Of a stretch of DNA of 64,000 bases, positions 16,644-25,321 are shown in pieces; the first letter of the stretch is position 1; each line of letters begins with the position of its first letter. The notes under the pieces were generated by a model that made no database searches, was not told the origin of the DNA, and saw nothing but the letters and a program-made list of their open reading frames with translations. Location: positions 1 to 64,000 of the forward strand of contig JAJDTI010000001.1 in NCBI GenBank assembly GCA_022827245.1. Direction: 5' to 3'. The stretch comes from Pseudomonadales bacterium. GTDB taxonomy: Bacteria; Pseudomonadota; Gammaproteobacteria; Pseudomonadales; Azotimanducaceae. Position numbers and translations under genes: made by a program.

Positions 16644-17513
16644 ATGGAGCAGGTAGCCGGCAAGGTCGCTTTCGTCACGGGCGCCGCGAGTGGGCTGGGC
16701 CTGGCCATGGCGCGTTCCTTCGCGGGGGCCGGTATGAAGGTCGCCCTGGCCGACATCGAGGAGGACGCCCTCGAACGTGCGCACGCCTCGTTCGAAGCGG
16801 ACAACGCCGACACCATCGCCCTGCCCCTCGACGTCACCGACCGCGACGCCATGGCGGAGGCCGCCGACCGCACGGAGGCGGCGTTCGGCAAGGTCCACGT
16901 CCTCTGCAACAACGCGGGTGTCGGCATCGCCGCGTCCTTCAGCGACCACGCCTACGAGGACTGGGACTGGGTGCTCGGCGTCAACCTGCGGGGCGTGATC
17001 AACGGCGTGACGACCTTCGTGCCGCGCATCGCGGCGCACGGCGAGGGCGGCCACGTCGTGAACACGGCCTCGATGGCCGGGTTCCTGGCGTTCGGAACCG
17101 CCGGCGTCTACAACACGACGAAGTTCGCCGTGCTCGGCATGTCCGAGGCCATGCGCGCCGACCTGGCGGACCAGGACATCGGCGTCTCCGTGCTGTGCCC
17201 CGGCTTCGTCAACACCAACATCTTCCAGTCCGGCCGCAACCGGCCGGACGCCCTCTCGGTGGGGACGGACAACTCCAGCATGGACCTCGACGACCCGAGC
17301 GACACACAGGTGGACCCGGAGACCCGGGAAGCGATGCTCGCGGGCATGATCGAGCCGGGCGTCGTCGGCGACATGGTGCTGCACGCGGTACGCCGGAACG
17401 AGGCGTTCATATTCAGCCACCCGGACTTCGAACCGTTCGTCGACATGCGCCACGCCGAGATGGTCGCCTCCTTCGAGCGCTGGCGCGCGTATCGCGAGAA
17501 ACACGGCATCTGA
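16644..17513 (+). CDS. SDR-family NAD(P)-dependent dehydrogenase, copy 1
   Basis: The 289-residue classical short-chain dehydrogenase has TGAASGLG (residues 12-19) for cofactor binding, VHVLCNNAGVG, a Ser in NTASMAGF and the Y-x-x-x-K pair in VYNTTKFAV (Y156, K160). The acidic ADIEEDA after strand 2 suggests preference for NAD. A conserved C-terminal segment (FSHPDFEPFVDMRHAEMV, then FERWRAYREKHGI) is shared with the next two genes and lies outside the core SDR fold. Start chosen at ATG 16644, since a further 24 nt upstream adds only unrelated residues. It is the first of three tandem paralogues. Confidence 0.93.
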   Translation: MEQVAGKVAFVTGAASGLGLAMARSFAGAGMKVALADIEEDALERAHASFEADNADTIALPLDVTDRDAMAEAADRTEAAFGKVHVLCNNAGVGIAASFSDHAYEDWDWVLGVNLRGVINGVTTFVPRIAAHGEGGHVVNTASMAGFLAFGTAGVYNTTKFAVLGMSEAMRADLADQDIGVSVLCPGFVNTNIFQSGRNRPDALSVGTDNSSMDLDDPSDTQVDPETREAMLAGMIEPGVVGDMVLHAVRRNEAFIFSHPDFEPFVDMRHAEMVASFERWRAYREKHGI

Positions 17514-17543
17514 CGGAATCTGAGAGAGGACAGGACGGAAGAC

Positions 17544-18413
17544 ATGGAAGACGTAGCAGGCAAGGTCGCGTTCGTCACGGGGGCCGCGAGCGGCATGGGG
17601 CTCGCCATGGCGCGCTCCTTCGCGGCCGCCGGCATGAAGGTCGTGCTCGCGGATGTCGAGGAGGAGGCGCTGGAACAGGCCCGCGCCTCGTTCGGCCCCA
17701 CGAACGCCGATGTCATCGCGATCCGGGTGGACGTCACCGACCGGGACGCCATGGCCGCCGCCGCGGACCGGACCGAAGAGGCCTTCGGCAAGGTCCACGT
17801 GCTGGTCAACAACGCCGGGGTCGCCGTGGGCGGGTCCATTGCGGACATGGCCTACACGGACTGGGACTGGGTCGTCGGCGTGAACCTGGACGGCGTCGTG
17901 AACGGCGTGCAGACGTTCCTGCCGCGCATTCTCGCTCACGGCGAGGGCGGCCACATCGTCACGACCGCCTCGCTGGCGGGGCTCCTGCCCTTCGCGGGGC
18001 TCGGCGTCTACAACACCACCAAGTTCGCCGTGGTCGGCATGTCGGAAGCCATGCGCGCGGACCTCGCGGATCAGGACATAGGCGTCTCCGTCCTGTGCCC
18101 CGGGCTCGTCAACACCAACATCTTCGACTCCGGCCGCAACCGGCCGGCGGAGCTCCAGTCCGACACGGACACGGCGACGATCGGCCTCGCGGACGAGGAG
18201 GACGACGAGGAGCGCCAGCTCCGGCTCGAGGCTGCCCGCGCCAGCGCCCTGGACCCGGACGTCGTCGGCGACATGGTCCTGCACGGCATCCAGGAGAACG
18301 AGGCCTACATCTTCACGCATCCGGAGTACGTCACGGAGGTGAACGCGCGTCAGGAGGACGTCTCCTCCTCCTTCGCGCGGTGGCGGGCGTATCGCGAGGA
18401 GCAGGGCGTCTGA
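17544..18413 (+). CDS. SDR-family NAD(P)-dependent dehydrogenase, copy 2
   Basis: Also 289 residues, with TGAASGMG for the cofactor, VLVNNAGVAVGG, and Y156/K160 in VYNTTKFAVVGMSEAM. It is the closest relative of copy 1 by eye, sharing whole blocks such as the region around MRADLADQDIGVSVLCPG and NTNIF-SGRNRP. The intergene is 30 nt and holds a GAGAGGA ribosome site. Copies 1 and 2 differ mainly in the variable loop after SGRNRP, which usually shapes the substrate pocket, so they may act on related but different alcohols or ketones. Confidence 0.93.
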   Translation: MEDVAGKVAFVTGAASGMGLAMARSFAAAGMKVVLADVEEEALEQARASFGPTNADVIAIRVDVTDRDAMAAAADRTEEAFGKVHVLVNNAGVAVGGSIADMAYTDWDWVVGVNLDGVVNGVQTFLPRILAHGEGGHIVTTASLAGLLPFAGLGVYNTTKFAVVGMSEAMRADLADQDIGVSVLCPGLVNTNIFDSGRNRPAELQSDTDTATIGLADEEDDEERQLRLEAARASALDPDVVGDMVLHGIQENEAYIFTHPEYVTEVNARQEDVSSSFARWRAYREEQGV

Positions 18414-18442
18414 TTGCCGGTCGCCGGAATGGGACGCCACAC

Positions 18443-19312
18443 GTGAAGGACGTCGCCGGAAAGGTCGCCGTCGTCACCGGCGCCGCCAGCGGGATCGGGC
18501 TGTCCATCGCCCGGGCCCTCGCCGGCGCCGGGATGCGGGTCGTGATCGCCGATGTCGAGGAGGCGGCGCTCGAGCGCGCGCGGGAGTCCCTCGCGTCCAG
18601 CGGCGGCGACATCCTCCCCGTACGGGTCGACGTGACGGACCGCGCGGCGGTAGCAGCGGCCGCGGACCGGGTCGAGGACGCGTTCGGCAAGGTGCACGTC
18701 CTGTGCAACAACGCCGGCGTGCTGGTCGGCGGCGCGATCGGGGACATGGCCTACGCCGACTGGGACTGGGTTCTCGGCGTCAACGTGGGCGGCGTCGTCA
18801 ACGGCGTGCAGACGTTCCTGCCGCGCATCCTGGCGCACGGCGAGGGCGGCCAAATCGTCAACACCGCTTCCCTGGCGGGATTGAGCACGGCGCGCAACAT
18901 GAGCGTCTACACGGCTTCGAAGTTCGCCGTGGTGGGGCTGTCCGAAGCCCTGCGGGCGGATCTCGCCGACCGCGGCATCGGCGTGTCGATCCTGTGTCCG
19001 GGAGTGGTGGACACGAACATCTTCGGCTCCGGACGCAATCGGCCGGCCACCCTCCGGTCGGACACGGACAGCGATGTCCATCCCATGGTGCGGCACCTGC
19101 CCGAAGCGGAGCGCGAGCCCCGGATGGAGCGGCTCCTCGCCACGGCCCTCGATCCCGAGGCGGTCGGGCCCGTGGTGCTCCGAGGCATCCAGGAGGACGA
19201 GGCATTCATCTTCACGCACCCGCAGCTCGAATCCATGACAGACAGGCGCCACGAGGACATCGTCGACGCCTTCGAGCGATGGCGGCGCTATCGCGAGGAG
19301 CACCGGATTTGA
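18443..19312 (+). CDS. SDR-family NAD(P)-dependent dehydrogenase, copy 3
   Basis: Again 289 residues, from a GTG at 18443. TGAASGIGLSIARALAGAG forms the cofactor loop, VHVLCNNAGVLVGG follows, and the active site is YTASK rather than YNTTK, so this copy is the most divergent. The C-terminal FTHPQLESM and FERWRRYREEHRI segment is kept. The stop overlaps the start of the cupin gene (TTGA), so the cupin product is made with the dehydrogenases. Confidence 0.92.
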   Translation: MKDVAGKVAVVTGAASGIGLSIARALAGAGMRVVIADVEEAALERARESLASSGGDILPVRVDVTDRAAVAAAADRVEDAFGKVHVLCNNAGVLVGGAIGDMAYADWDWVLGVNVGGVVNGVQTFLPRILAHGEGGQIVNTASLAGLSTARNMSVYTASKFAVVGLSEALRADLADRGIGVSILCPGVVDTNIFGSGRNRPATLRSDTDSDVHPMVRHLPEAEREPRMERLLATALDPEAVGPVVLRGIQEDEAFIFTHPQLESMTDRRHEDIVDAFERWRRYREEHRI

Positions 19313-19818
19313 GACCCCTCTTCCACCCGGACAGGTATGTCCCGGCGGCGGACGGGACCGAGATCGACCCGTTCGGGAATCCCGCCGACGCGCGCGGCCG
19401 CCGGCTCCCCGGGATGCCGGACGGTTTCGGCCTCGCGGCGGGGAAGATCCGGCCGGGCGTGACCTCCGCCATCCACGTCCATCCCGTGGTGACGCAGTAC
19501 ACGTACGTTGCGGGAGGCCGGCTGACGGTGCGGACGCGGGAGCCTGGCGAAGACGCACCCCGCCAGTTCCCGGTCGAGTACGGCGAGGCCGTCCGCACCG
19601 ACGCGGGCGTTCCCGTGCAGTTCGCCAACGACACGGACACGGATGTGCACGTGATCTACGTCACGTCGCCGGCCTATGTGAGCGTACGGGGGGACGGGGC
19701 CACAGCCTACGAGGACGCCGTGCTGCTCGACGACTGGGTTCCGGGCCTGTCGGACGCAGACCGGGAACGTGCGGTCGTCGAGCGGGAGGAGGCCCTGCGT
19801 CGGTTGGAGGGCGGGTGA
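19309..19818 (+). CDS. Cupin-domain protein coupled to the SDR cluster
   Basis: The 169-residue protein starts at TTG 19309, inside the stop of the third SDR. Cupin motif 1 is visible as IHVHPVVTQYTYVAGGRLTV and motif 2 as EYGEAVRTDAGVPVQFAND, giving the barrel but fewer metal ligands than a full cupin (IHVHPVVTQ supplies two His). It may be a small-molecule isomerase, a dioxygenase-like enzyme or a sensor for the substrate handled by the SDRs. The exact role is unknown. Confidence 0.8.
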   Translation: MRPLFHPDRYVPAADGTEIDPFGNPADARGRRLPGMPDGFGLAAGKIRPGVTSAIHVHPVVTQYTYVAGGRLTVRTREPGEDAPRQFPVEYGEAVRTDAGVPVQFANDTDTDVHVIYVTSPAYVSVRGDGATAYEDAVLLDDWVPGLSDADRERAVVEREEALRRLEGG

Positions 19819-19929
19819 CGCGGACGGGCAACGGCGGGCTCAGCGTCACCCACGACCTCGAAACGGACGACGTCATCGACCACGGCCGCGCAGCGGCGGC
19901 CCTCGCGACCGTGCTGGCAGGGGACATCG

Positions 19930-20385
19930 ATGACCATTCGCGAAGTCCGGCGCGCGGCCGGGGCCGATGATGCGGCCGGCATCGCGGCGTGCGTGCGTAC
20001 CGCCTATTCTCCCTACATCGAGCGCATCGGCCAGCCGCCCGGCCCAATGCTCGACGACTACCGTCAGGTGGTCCGCGACCACCGGGTCCACGTCATCGAG
20101 GAGGATGGAGAAACTCTCGGTGTGCTCGTCCTCATCGAGAAGGACGGGGGGCTTCTCCTTGACAACGTGGCCGTCCTGCCCTCCCGGCATGGCGAGGGGA
20201 TCGGTCGCCGCCTGCTGGAGCACGCGGAATCGGAGGGACGCCGGCTCGGGTACGGGCACCTCGATCTCTACACCCACGAGCGGATGACCGAGAACATCGC
20301 CATGTACGAGCGCATCGGCTACGTGGAGGTCGACCACCGTACCGAGCACGGATTCCCGCGCGTCTACATGCGAAAGCGCCTGTGA
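19930..20385 (+). CDS. GNAT-family N-acetyltransferase
   Basis: The 151-residue protein shows the GNAT layout: MTIREVRRAAGADDAAGIAAC at the start, the acetyl-CoA loop VLPSRHGEGIGRRLLEHAE (R/Q-x-x-G-x-G/A) near residue 80-95 and MYERIGYVEVDH near the end. It transfers an acyl group from acyl-CoA to an amine, but the acceptor is not predictable. The 111 nt between the cupin and this gene hold no supported gene. Confidence 0.9.
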   Translation: MTIREVRRAAGADDAAGIAACVRTAYSPYIERIGQPPGPMLDDYRQVVRDHRVHVIEEDGETLGVLVLIEKDGGLLLDNVAVLPSRHGEGIGRRLLEHAESEGRRLGYGHLDLYTHERMTENIAMYERIGYVEVDHRTEHGFPRVYMRKRL

Positions 20386-20474
20386 CCCGGCGACGAAGCC
20401 CCATTTCAACCCCAGTCCATGGGCCAGGGTCGTCGAGGATGTCGCCCTGCCCGACGGCTTGATCGAGTCGAGAC

Positions 20475-20497
20475 GGGAGGGGAGACAAGGCCCTCCC
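20475..20497. terminator. GC hairpin between convergent genes
   Basis: GGGAGGG (20475-20481) pairs with CCCTCCC (20491-20497) around a 9-nt loop and abuts the stop codon of the minus-strand hydrolase. It could help end transcription from both sides, but no clear T-run is present. Confidence 0.4.
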
Positions 20498-21286
20498 CTA
20501 CTGACAGATCCCGATCAGCGCGTCGAGGACCTCGTTCGGGCGTTCGCTCAGCATCGCGTGCCCGCAGCCCTCGAGGGGCAGCACGCGGGCGTCCGGCAGC
20601 GCGCGGGCCACGTCGAGGCCGGCACGCATGGGCGTCATGCGGTCCGCGTCGCCCGCGATCACGAGCGCCGGTACGTCGACCGGGCCGGAGACCGCGGCGG
20701 GGTCGAATGCGTTGCAGGCGGCCAGGTCCGCATGGAGCACGCCGGGGCCCGAGCGCTCGAGGAGCCGTTCCCCCGCCGCCAGCATCCACACCCCGGGGTT
20801 CCGGTTGCCGCCGAGCGTGCCGCGCGGACTGTGGCTCCACGCGTTGGTCATCTCGAAGGCCGCGTGGTGGTCGTCCGCCGCCGCATCGAGCAGGACGTTG
20901 GTGACGGGCATGGGCACCGACGTACCGAGCAGCGCCAGCGCCCGGCACCGTTCGGCGTGATCCACCGCGAACCGATACGCCACGAGGGACCCCATGCTGT
21001 GCCCGACGATCGCGGCCGTCTCGACGCCGAGGGCGTCGCACGCCGCGTCCAGCCAGTCGCTCATGGCCTCGATGCTGTCGAGGGGCGGTCCTTCGGAGCG
21101 CCCGTGCCCCGGCAGGTCCACCGCGAGCACGCGGCACCCCTGGCGGGCGAAGTAGCGGCTCGGCAACACCCAGACCGTGTGGTCCATGCCGGCGCCGTGC
21201 ACGAAGACGACCGTCGGCGCCTCGGCGCCCGCGCGGCCCGTCCCGGTACCTGCAAAGGCCGTCCTGCCTGCGACCTCGAACCTCAT
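20498..21286 (-). CDS. Alpha/beta-fold hydrolase next to metY
   Basis: The 262-residue protein has HGAGMDHTVWVLPSRYFA, DLPGHGRSEG, the nucleophile S97 in VGHSMGSLVAY, an acid in IAGDADRMTP and a base in EGCGHAMLSERP. It is a typical small esterase or C-C hydrolase. It starts with a 4-nt overlap of the metY stop (ATGA), so the two are cotranslated. It is too short and lacks the features of a homoserine O-acetyltransferase (MetX), so it is not the obvious upstream enzyme of MetY. Confidence 0.9.
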   Translation of the reverse strand: MRFEVAGRTAFAGTGTGRAGAEAPTVVFVHGAGMDHTVWVLPSRYFARQGCRVLAVDLPGHGRSEGPPLDSIEAMSDWLDAACDALGVETAAIVGHSMGSLVAYRFAVDHAERCRALALLGTSVPMPVTNVLLDAAADDHHAAFEMTNAWSHSPRGTLGGNRNPGVWMLAAGERLLERSGPGVLHADLAACNAFDPAAVSGPVDVPALVIAGDADRMTPMRAGLDVARALPDARVLPLEGCGHAMLSERPNEVLDALIGICQ

Positions 21287-22590
21287 CGCTGCGACCTCCG
21301 CAGGGCCCGGTCCAGGTCTTCGAGCAGGTCCGCCGGATCCTCCAGCCCCACGGACAGCCTGACCAGCCCCTCGCCGATCCCTGCGGCCGCAAGCGCCTCG
21401 GCGTCCATGCGGTGATGCGTCGTGCTCGCGGGGTGGATGACGAGCGACTTCGCATCGCCCACGTTCGCGAGGTGCGAGAACAGGCTCAGCCCCTCGATGA
21501 ACTTCCGCCCCGCGGGCCGGCCCCCCTTGATGTCGAAGCCGAACACCGCTCCCGCCCCGCGCGGCAGCAGCTCCCGCGCAAGCTCGCGATCGGGATGGCT
21601 TTCCAGTTCCGGGTAGCCGACGGACTCGACCGCGGCGTGCTCTTCCAGGAACGCCGCCACCTGCCGCGCGTTCGCCACGTGACGTTCCATGCGCAGCGGC
21701 AGCGTCTCCAGCCCCTGCAGGATGTGGAACGCCGTCGTCGGGGCCATGCACGCGCCGAAGTCCCGGATGCCCTCCTTGCGTGCGCGCGTGATGAACGCCT
21801 GCGGGCCGAACTCCTCCGCGAACACGAGGTCGTGGAAGCCTTCGTACGTCTCCGTCAGCGTCGGGTAGCGGTCCGAGGCCTCCCAGTCGAAGGTGCCGCC
21901 GTCCACCACCAGGCCCCCGATCACGATGCCGTGGCCGCTCAGGAACTTGGTCGCCGAGTGGAACACGATGTCCGCGCCATGGTCGAAGGGCCGGCAGAGC
22001 CACGGGGTGGTGAACGTGGAGTCGATCATGAGCGCGATGCCTGCCTCGTGGCCGATGTCCGCGACCGCGGGGATGTTCAGGACCTCGAGTCCCGGGTTGC
22101 CGAGGGTCTCGCTGAACAGCAGCTTCGTGTTCGCGCGGATCGCGTCCGCGAAAGCCTCCGGCGAGCGCGGGTCGACGAACGTCGTCTCGATGCCGAAACG
22201 CGGCAGCGTGTACTCGAGCAGGTTGTGCGAGCCGCCGTAGAGCGAGCGGGAGGCGACGATGTGGTCCCCCGCCGAACAGACCGTGGCGATGGCCAGGTGC
22301 ATCGCCGCCTGGCCGCTCGCCGTGGCGATGGCGCCCACCCCGCCCTCGAGCGCGCTGATGCGTTCTTCGAGGACGGCGTTGGTGGGGTTCGAGAGGCGCG
22401 AGTAGACGTGACCGGCCCGCTCGATGTTGAACAGCCCCACCGCGTGATCCGTGTCGGGGAACACGAATGACGCGCTCTGGTAGATCGGCGTCGCGCGCGC
22501 GCCGGTCGCGGGATCCGCCGCCTGCCCCGCGTGCAGGGTCAGCGTGTCGAAGCCGGTGCGCCGCGGCGCCCGGTGTACCTTGTCGCTCAT
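21283..22590 (-). CDS. metY: O-acetylhomoserine aminocarboxypropyltransferase (sulfhydrylase)
   Basis: This PLP enzyme makes homocysteine from O-acetylhomoserine and sulfide. The 435-residue protein has the Cys/Met-metabolism PLP fold: VYSRLSNPTNAVLEERISALEGG, ATASGQAAMHLAI, the PLP lysine K215 in FHSATKFLSGHG and SLFSHLANVGDAKSLVIHPAST near the end. The long insert YPTLTETYEGFHDLVFAEEFG is typical of MetY rather than MetB/MetZ. Start taken at MSDKVHR; an in-frame extension of 19 codons is possible. It is coupled to the hydrolase and divergent from the AhpD-like gene (101-nt gap). Confidence 0.93.
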   Translation of the reverse strand: MSDKVHRAPRRTGFDTLTLHAGQAADPATGARATPIYQSASFVFPDTDHAVGLFNIERAGHVYSRLSNPTNAVLEERISALEGGVGAIATASGQAAMHLAIATVCSAGDHIVASRSLYGGSHNLLEYTLPRFGIETTFVDPRSPEAFADAIRANTKLLFSETLGNPGLEVLNIPAVADIGHEAGIALMIDSTFTTPWLCRPFDHGADIVFHSATKFLSGHGIVIGGLVVDGGTFDWEASDRYPTLTETYEGFHDLVFAEEFGPQAFITRARKEGIRDFGACMAPTTAFHILQGLETLPLRMERHVANARQVAAFLEEHAAVESVGYPELESHPDRELARELLPRGAGAVFGFDIKGGRPAGRKFIEGLSLFSHLANVGDAKSLVIHPASTTHHRMDAEALAAAGIGEGLVRLSVGLEDPADLLEDLDRALRRSQR

Positions 22591-22691
22591 GCGAGACCGT
22601 GTCGGCTGCGGTGCCGCGATGGTACCCGACGGCACGTGACCGGGCATGGCGCCACAGTCCCGGTCCCCGCGGCTCTGGTATTCTCGGTCAC

Positions 22692-23810
22692 ATGTACGAC
22701 ACCCCCTACCCCGTTCGACCGGAACTCAAGCGGAAGCACCTCGAGGCCTGGCGCCTGATCGCCAGTCCCGGGCCGTTCCTCGACGCCCGCGAGCGCGTGC
22801 AGATCGTGCACGAGGCCCGCGCGGCGCTCTCCTGCGACCTCTGCCGCCGGCGCCTGGAAGCCCTGTCGCCGAACGCGGTGGCGGGCGTGCACGATGCCGT
22901 CAGCGACCTGCACCCGGCCCTGGTCGACATGATTCACCGCGTCCGGACGGACCCGGCGCGGATGACGAAATCGGTGTTCGAGGGCGTGCTCGCCGCCGGG
23001 ATCCCCGCGGAGCACTACATCGAGGCGGTGTCGGTGGTGTGCACGTCGGTGATCGTGGACACCTTCCACAACGCGCTGGGCCTTCCCGTGCCGGACACGC
23101 TCCCGCCGGAGCCAGGCCCGCCGACGGGTCAGGAACCGCCGCGCGTCGTGGATGCGGACGCCTGGGTGCCGCTGACGGACGTGGCGGTCGAGGACGGCGT
23201 CTTCGGGCTGCCGCGGTCGCCGAACATCGCCCGCGCCATGGGGCTGGTCCCCGGCGCCGTGGCGCTCTTCTTCCTGGCGTTCCGGGCGCACTACGCGTTG
23301 CGTGACGTGCCGCTCGACATCAGCCAGGCGCAGGCCGAGTTCATCGCGTCGCGGGTCTCCGCCATCAACGAATGCTTCTACTGAACCACCGCGCACACCA
23401 TGCTGCTCCGGGCGAGCGGCGAGCGGGACGACAGGACGTACGACCTCTCCGCGGTCACTGACGATCAGGGGGACTCCGGGGTAGCTCATTCGGACACCAT
23501 CAGAGCCCTGACCGAAGCGGCGGTGGGCAACCGCTGGGACGAGCTGGCGGCCCTGCGCGACCGGGCGACCGCGATCCTGGGCGAACAGGCGATGGTCGAT
23601 GTCCTGACGGTCGCCGCCGGTTTCAACGGGATCACCCGCGTCGCGGACGCCACGGGCATTCCCCTGGACGACCGGGCGCGGGCCGCGACCGAGGACATGC
23701 GCGCCGCCGTCGGCATCGACCGCTTCCACTACGCGCAGAAAAGCGCGCGCTACGACATCGCGACGGGTGAGGTCAGCGCGTACCGCAGCGCTTCGTCCAG
23801 CTCCGGGTAG
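22692..23810 (+). CDS. AhpD-like/carboxymuconolactone decarboxylase-type protein with in-frame TGA (candidate selenoprotein)
   Basis: One continuous frame from ATG 22692 to TAG 23810 gives 372 residues if TGA at 23382-23384 (codon 231) is read as selenocysteine. The local sequence is INECFY-U-TTAHTMLL, which is the AhpD active-site pattern E-C-x-x-C-x-x-x-H with Sec replacing the second Cys. Homology continues on both sides: CDLCRRR in a first repeat (near residue 50) and VLTVAAGFNGITRVADATG near the end. AhpD-like enzymes reduce peroxides or act as thiol oxidoreductases. The alternative is a nonsense or sequencing change of TGC to TGA, leaving 230 residues. The end overlaps the convergent epimerase by 61 nt. 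A SECIS-like hairpin lies just downstream of the TGA. Confidence 0.75.
23401..23421 (+). promoter_or_regulatory. Candidate bacterial SECIS hairpin
   Basis: GCTGCTC (23402-23408) pairs with GAGCGGC (23414-23420) around the 5-nt loop CGGGC, with a further U-G pair outside (23401/23421). The loop begins 24 nt after the TGA and has G at its second position. Both fit the known rules for bacterial SECIS elements read by SelB. It lies inside the coding frame, as expected in bacteria. Confidence 0.6.
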
Positions 23811-24688
23811 CGGAACTCGAACCCGCTGTCGAGGGCCCTGGCCGGCAGCACCCGCTGGCCGCCGAAGAGCAACTCCCGCGCCAGGTCGCCGAGCGCCCAG
23901 ACGAGCGGCGCGCGGGGCACCCTCTGGAACACCGGACGCCGCAGTGCGCGCCCGAAGGCCCGGACGAACTCGGTGTTCGTGACGGGGTTCGGGGCCGTGG
24001 CATTGACCGGACCCCGCAGCGACTCCTCCACCGCGGCATGGGCGATCAGGCGCACGAGATCGTCGCGTTCGATCCAGGACATCCAGTGGGCGCCGTCGCC
24101 GAACCGTCCGCCCAGCCCAAGCCTGAACGGCAGCAGGAGTTGCCGGAGGAGGCCCCCTTCGCGCGCCAGCACCAGGCCGATCCGCATCTGCACGACGCGT
24201 ACGCCCTGAGACTCCACGGGCACCGCGGCCGACTCCGCCGCGGCGCAGACCCGGTGGCCGAAACAGTCCCGCGGCTCCGACCCCTCGTCGAGCGGTTCGT
24301 CGCCGCGCACACCGTACCAGCCGACGGCCGAGGCATTGATCCAGACACGTGGCTTCGGCTCGAGGCGCTCGACGCAGGCGACGATGCGCTCCGCGACCGA
24401 AGGCCGCGACTCGAGAATCCGGCGGCGCCGCGTCTCGGTCCACAGGCCGCTCGCGATGGGCTCTCCCGCCAGGTGGACGACCACGTCGAAGCGTTCGTCG
24501 GCGGCGAGCGCTTCGAGGTCCGTGACGACTCGCACCGGCGGCCCGAACCCGGCCTTGCCCGTATCGCGGGTCAGCACCGTGACCGAGGCGGCGCCGAGGG
24601 CTTCCACCAGGCGCCGGCCGACGAAGCCGGTGCCGCCGGCGACGAGCCAACGGCTTCCGGGCGGGACCGGGATCGCAGGGGCCGGCAT
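23750..24688 (-). CDS. TIGR01777-type NAD-dependent epimerase/dehydratase
   Basis: The 312-residue protein is an extended SDR of the YfcH/SulA-like group: WLVAGGTGFVGRRLVEALG is the Rossmann loop, VVVHLAGEPIASGLWTETRRRRILESR is the family signature, and VWINASAVGWYGVRGDEPLDEGS contains the Ser and Tyr region. The C-terminal DUF1731-like part ends with LDSGFEFRYPELDEALRYAL. The substrate is unknown. Its start overlaps the stop of the GbsR-type regulator (ATGA), so it is probably controlled by that regulator's operator. Confidence 0.9.
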   Translation of the reverse strand: MPAPAIPVPPGSRWLVAGGTGFVGRRLVEALGAASVTVLTRDTGKAGFGPPVRVVTDLEALAADERFDVVVHLAGEPIASGLWTETRRRRILESRPSVAERIVACVERLEPKPRVWINASAVGWYGVRGDEPLDEGSEPRDCFGHRVCAAAESAAVPVESQGVRVVQMRIGLVLAREGGLLRQLLLPFRLGLGGRFGDGAHWMSWIERDDLVRLIAHAAVEESLRGPVNATAPNPVTNTEFVRAFGRALRRPVFQRVPRAPLVWALGDLARELLFGGQRVLPARALDSGFEFRYPELDEALRYALTSPVAMS

Positions 24689-25302
24689 CAGCCCCTGGCG
24701 CCGCCCGTCCCCGGCCGCAGCGCCCGCACCACGCGCGAACCCATGCTGATCAGCGCGATGAGGCTCGACTTCGGCATCGTCAGCATCTGCTCGTACCAGC
24801 TGTTCATGGTCTCGACGAAGGCCATCATGTCCGCCAGCCGGGTCATCGCCGTGCCGTTGACGCTCGGGTCCGCCTCCGCGGCCGCCACGCACTCGCGGAG
24901 CGCCCGCTGGGCCGGGTCGATCTCGCGCGCCTTGCGGCCCTCCGCGATCCGCTTGACGATCTCCCAGAGATCGGTTTCGGCCTCGAAGTGGTCGCGCCGG
25001 TCGCCGCGCACCGGCGCCCGCCAGATCAGCTTCCAGCCGACCAGTTCCCGCAGGGAGTTGCTCACGCCCGACCGGGCAATGCCGAGCCGCTCGGAGATCT
25101 CGTCGGCGGCCAGCGGCCGATCCGAGAGGTAGAGGAGCGCGTAGATCTGCGCGATGGAGCGATTCACGCCCCAGTGGCTGCCCATGTCGCCCCAATGCAG
25201 GATGAACCGCTCCACCGGTTCCGGCAGCGGCGCCAGTGCTCCGGCCTCGCCCGCGATGCCCCCCGCCGCCGTCCCGGTCGTGCGCTGCTCGTTCGTTTCC
25301 AC
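24688..25302 (-). CDS. GbsR/MarR-family transcriptional regulator
   Basis: The 204-residue protein (GTG start) has a winged helix-turn-helix domain at about residues 30-105: VERFILHWGDMGSHWGVNRSIAQIYALLYLS, then DEISERLGIARSGVSNSLRELVGW as the recognition region. The C-terminal half is helical and likely serves dimerisation. GbsR relatives act as repressors that respond to small molecules such as choline; here the ligand is unknown. A 32-bp near-perfect palindrome 20 nt upstream of its start suggests autoregulation, extending to the coupled epimerase. Confidence 0.88.
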   Translation of the reverse strand: METNEQRTTGTAAGGIAGEAGALAPLPEPVERFILHWGDMGSHWGVNRSIAQIYALLYLSDRPLAADEISERLGIARSGVSNSLRELVGWKLIWRAPVRGDRRDHFEAETDLWEIVKRIAEGRKAREIDPAQRALRECVAAAEADPSVNGTAMTRLADMMAFVETMNSWYEQMLTMPKSSLIALISMGSRVVRALRPGTGGARG

Positions 25303-25321
25303 GCCAGTTCTCCCGCAAGCT

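Noticed and set aside
20498..21286. Homoserine O-acetyltransferase (MetX) next to metY
   Set aside because: At 262 residues it is too short and lacks MetX-type features; it is a generic alpha/beta hydrolase.
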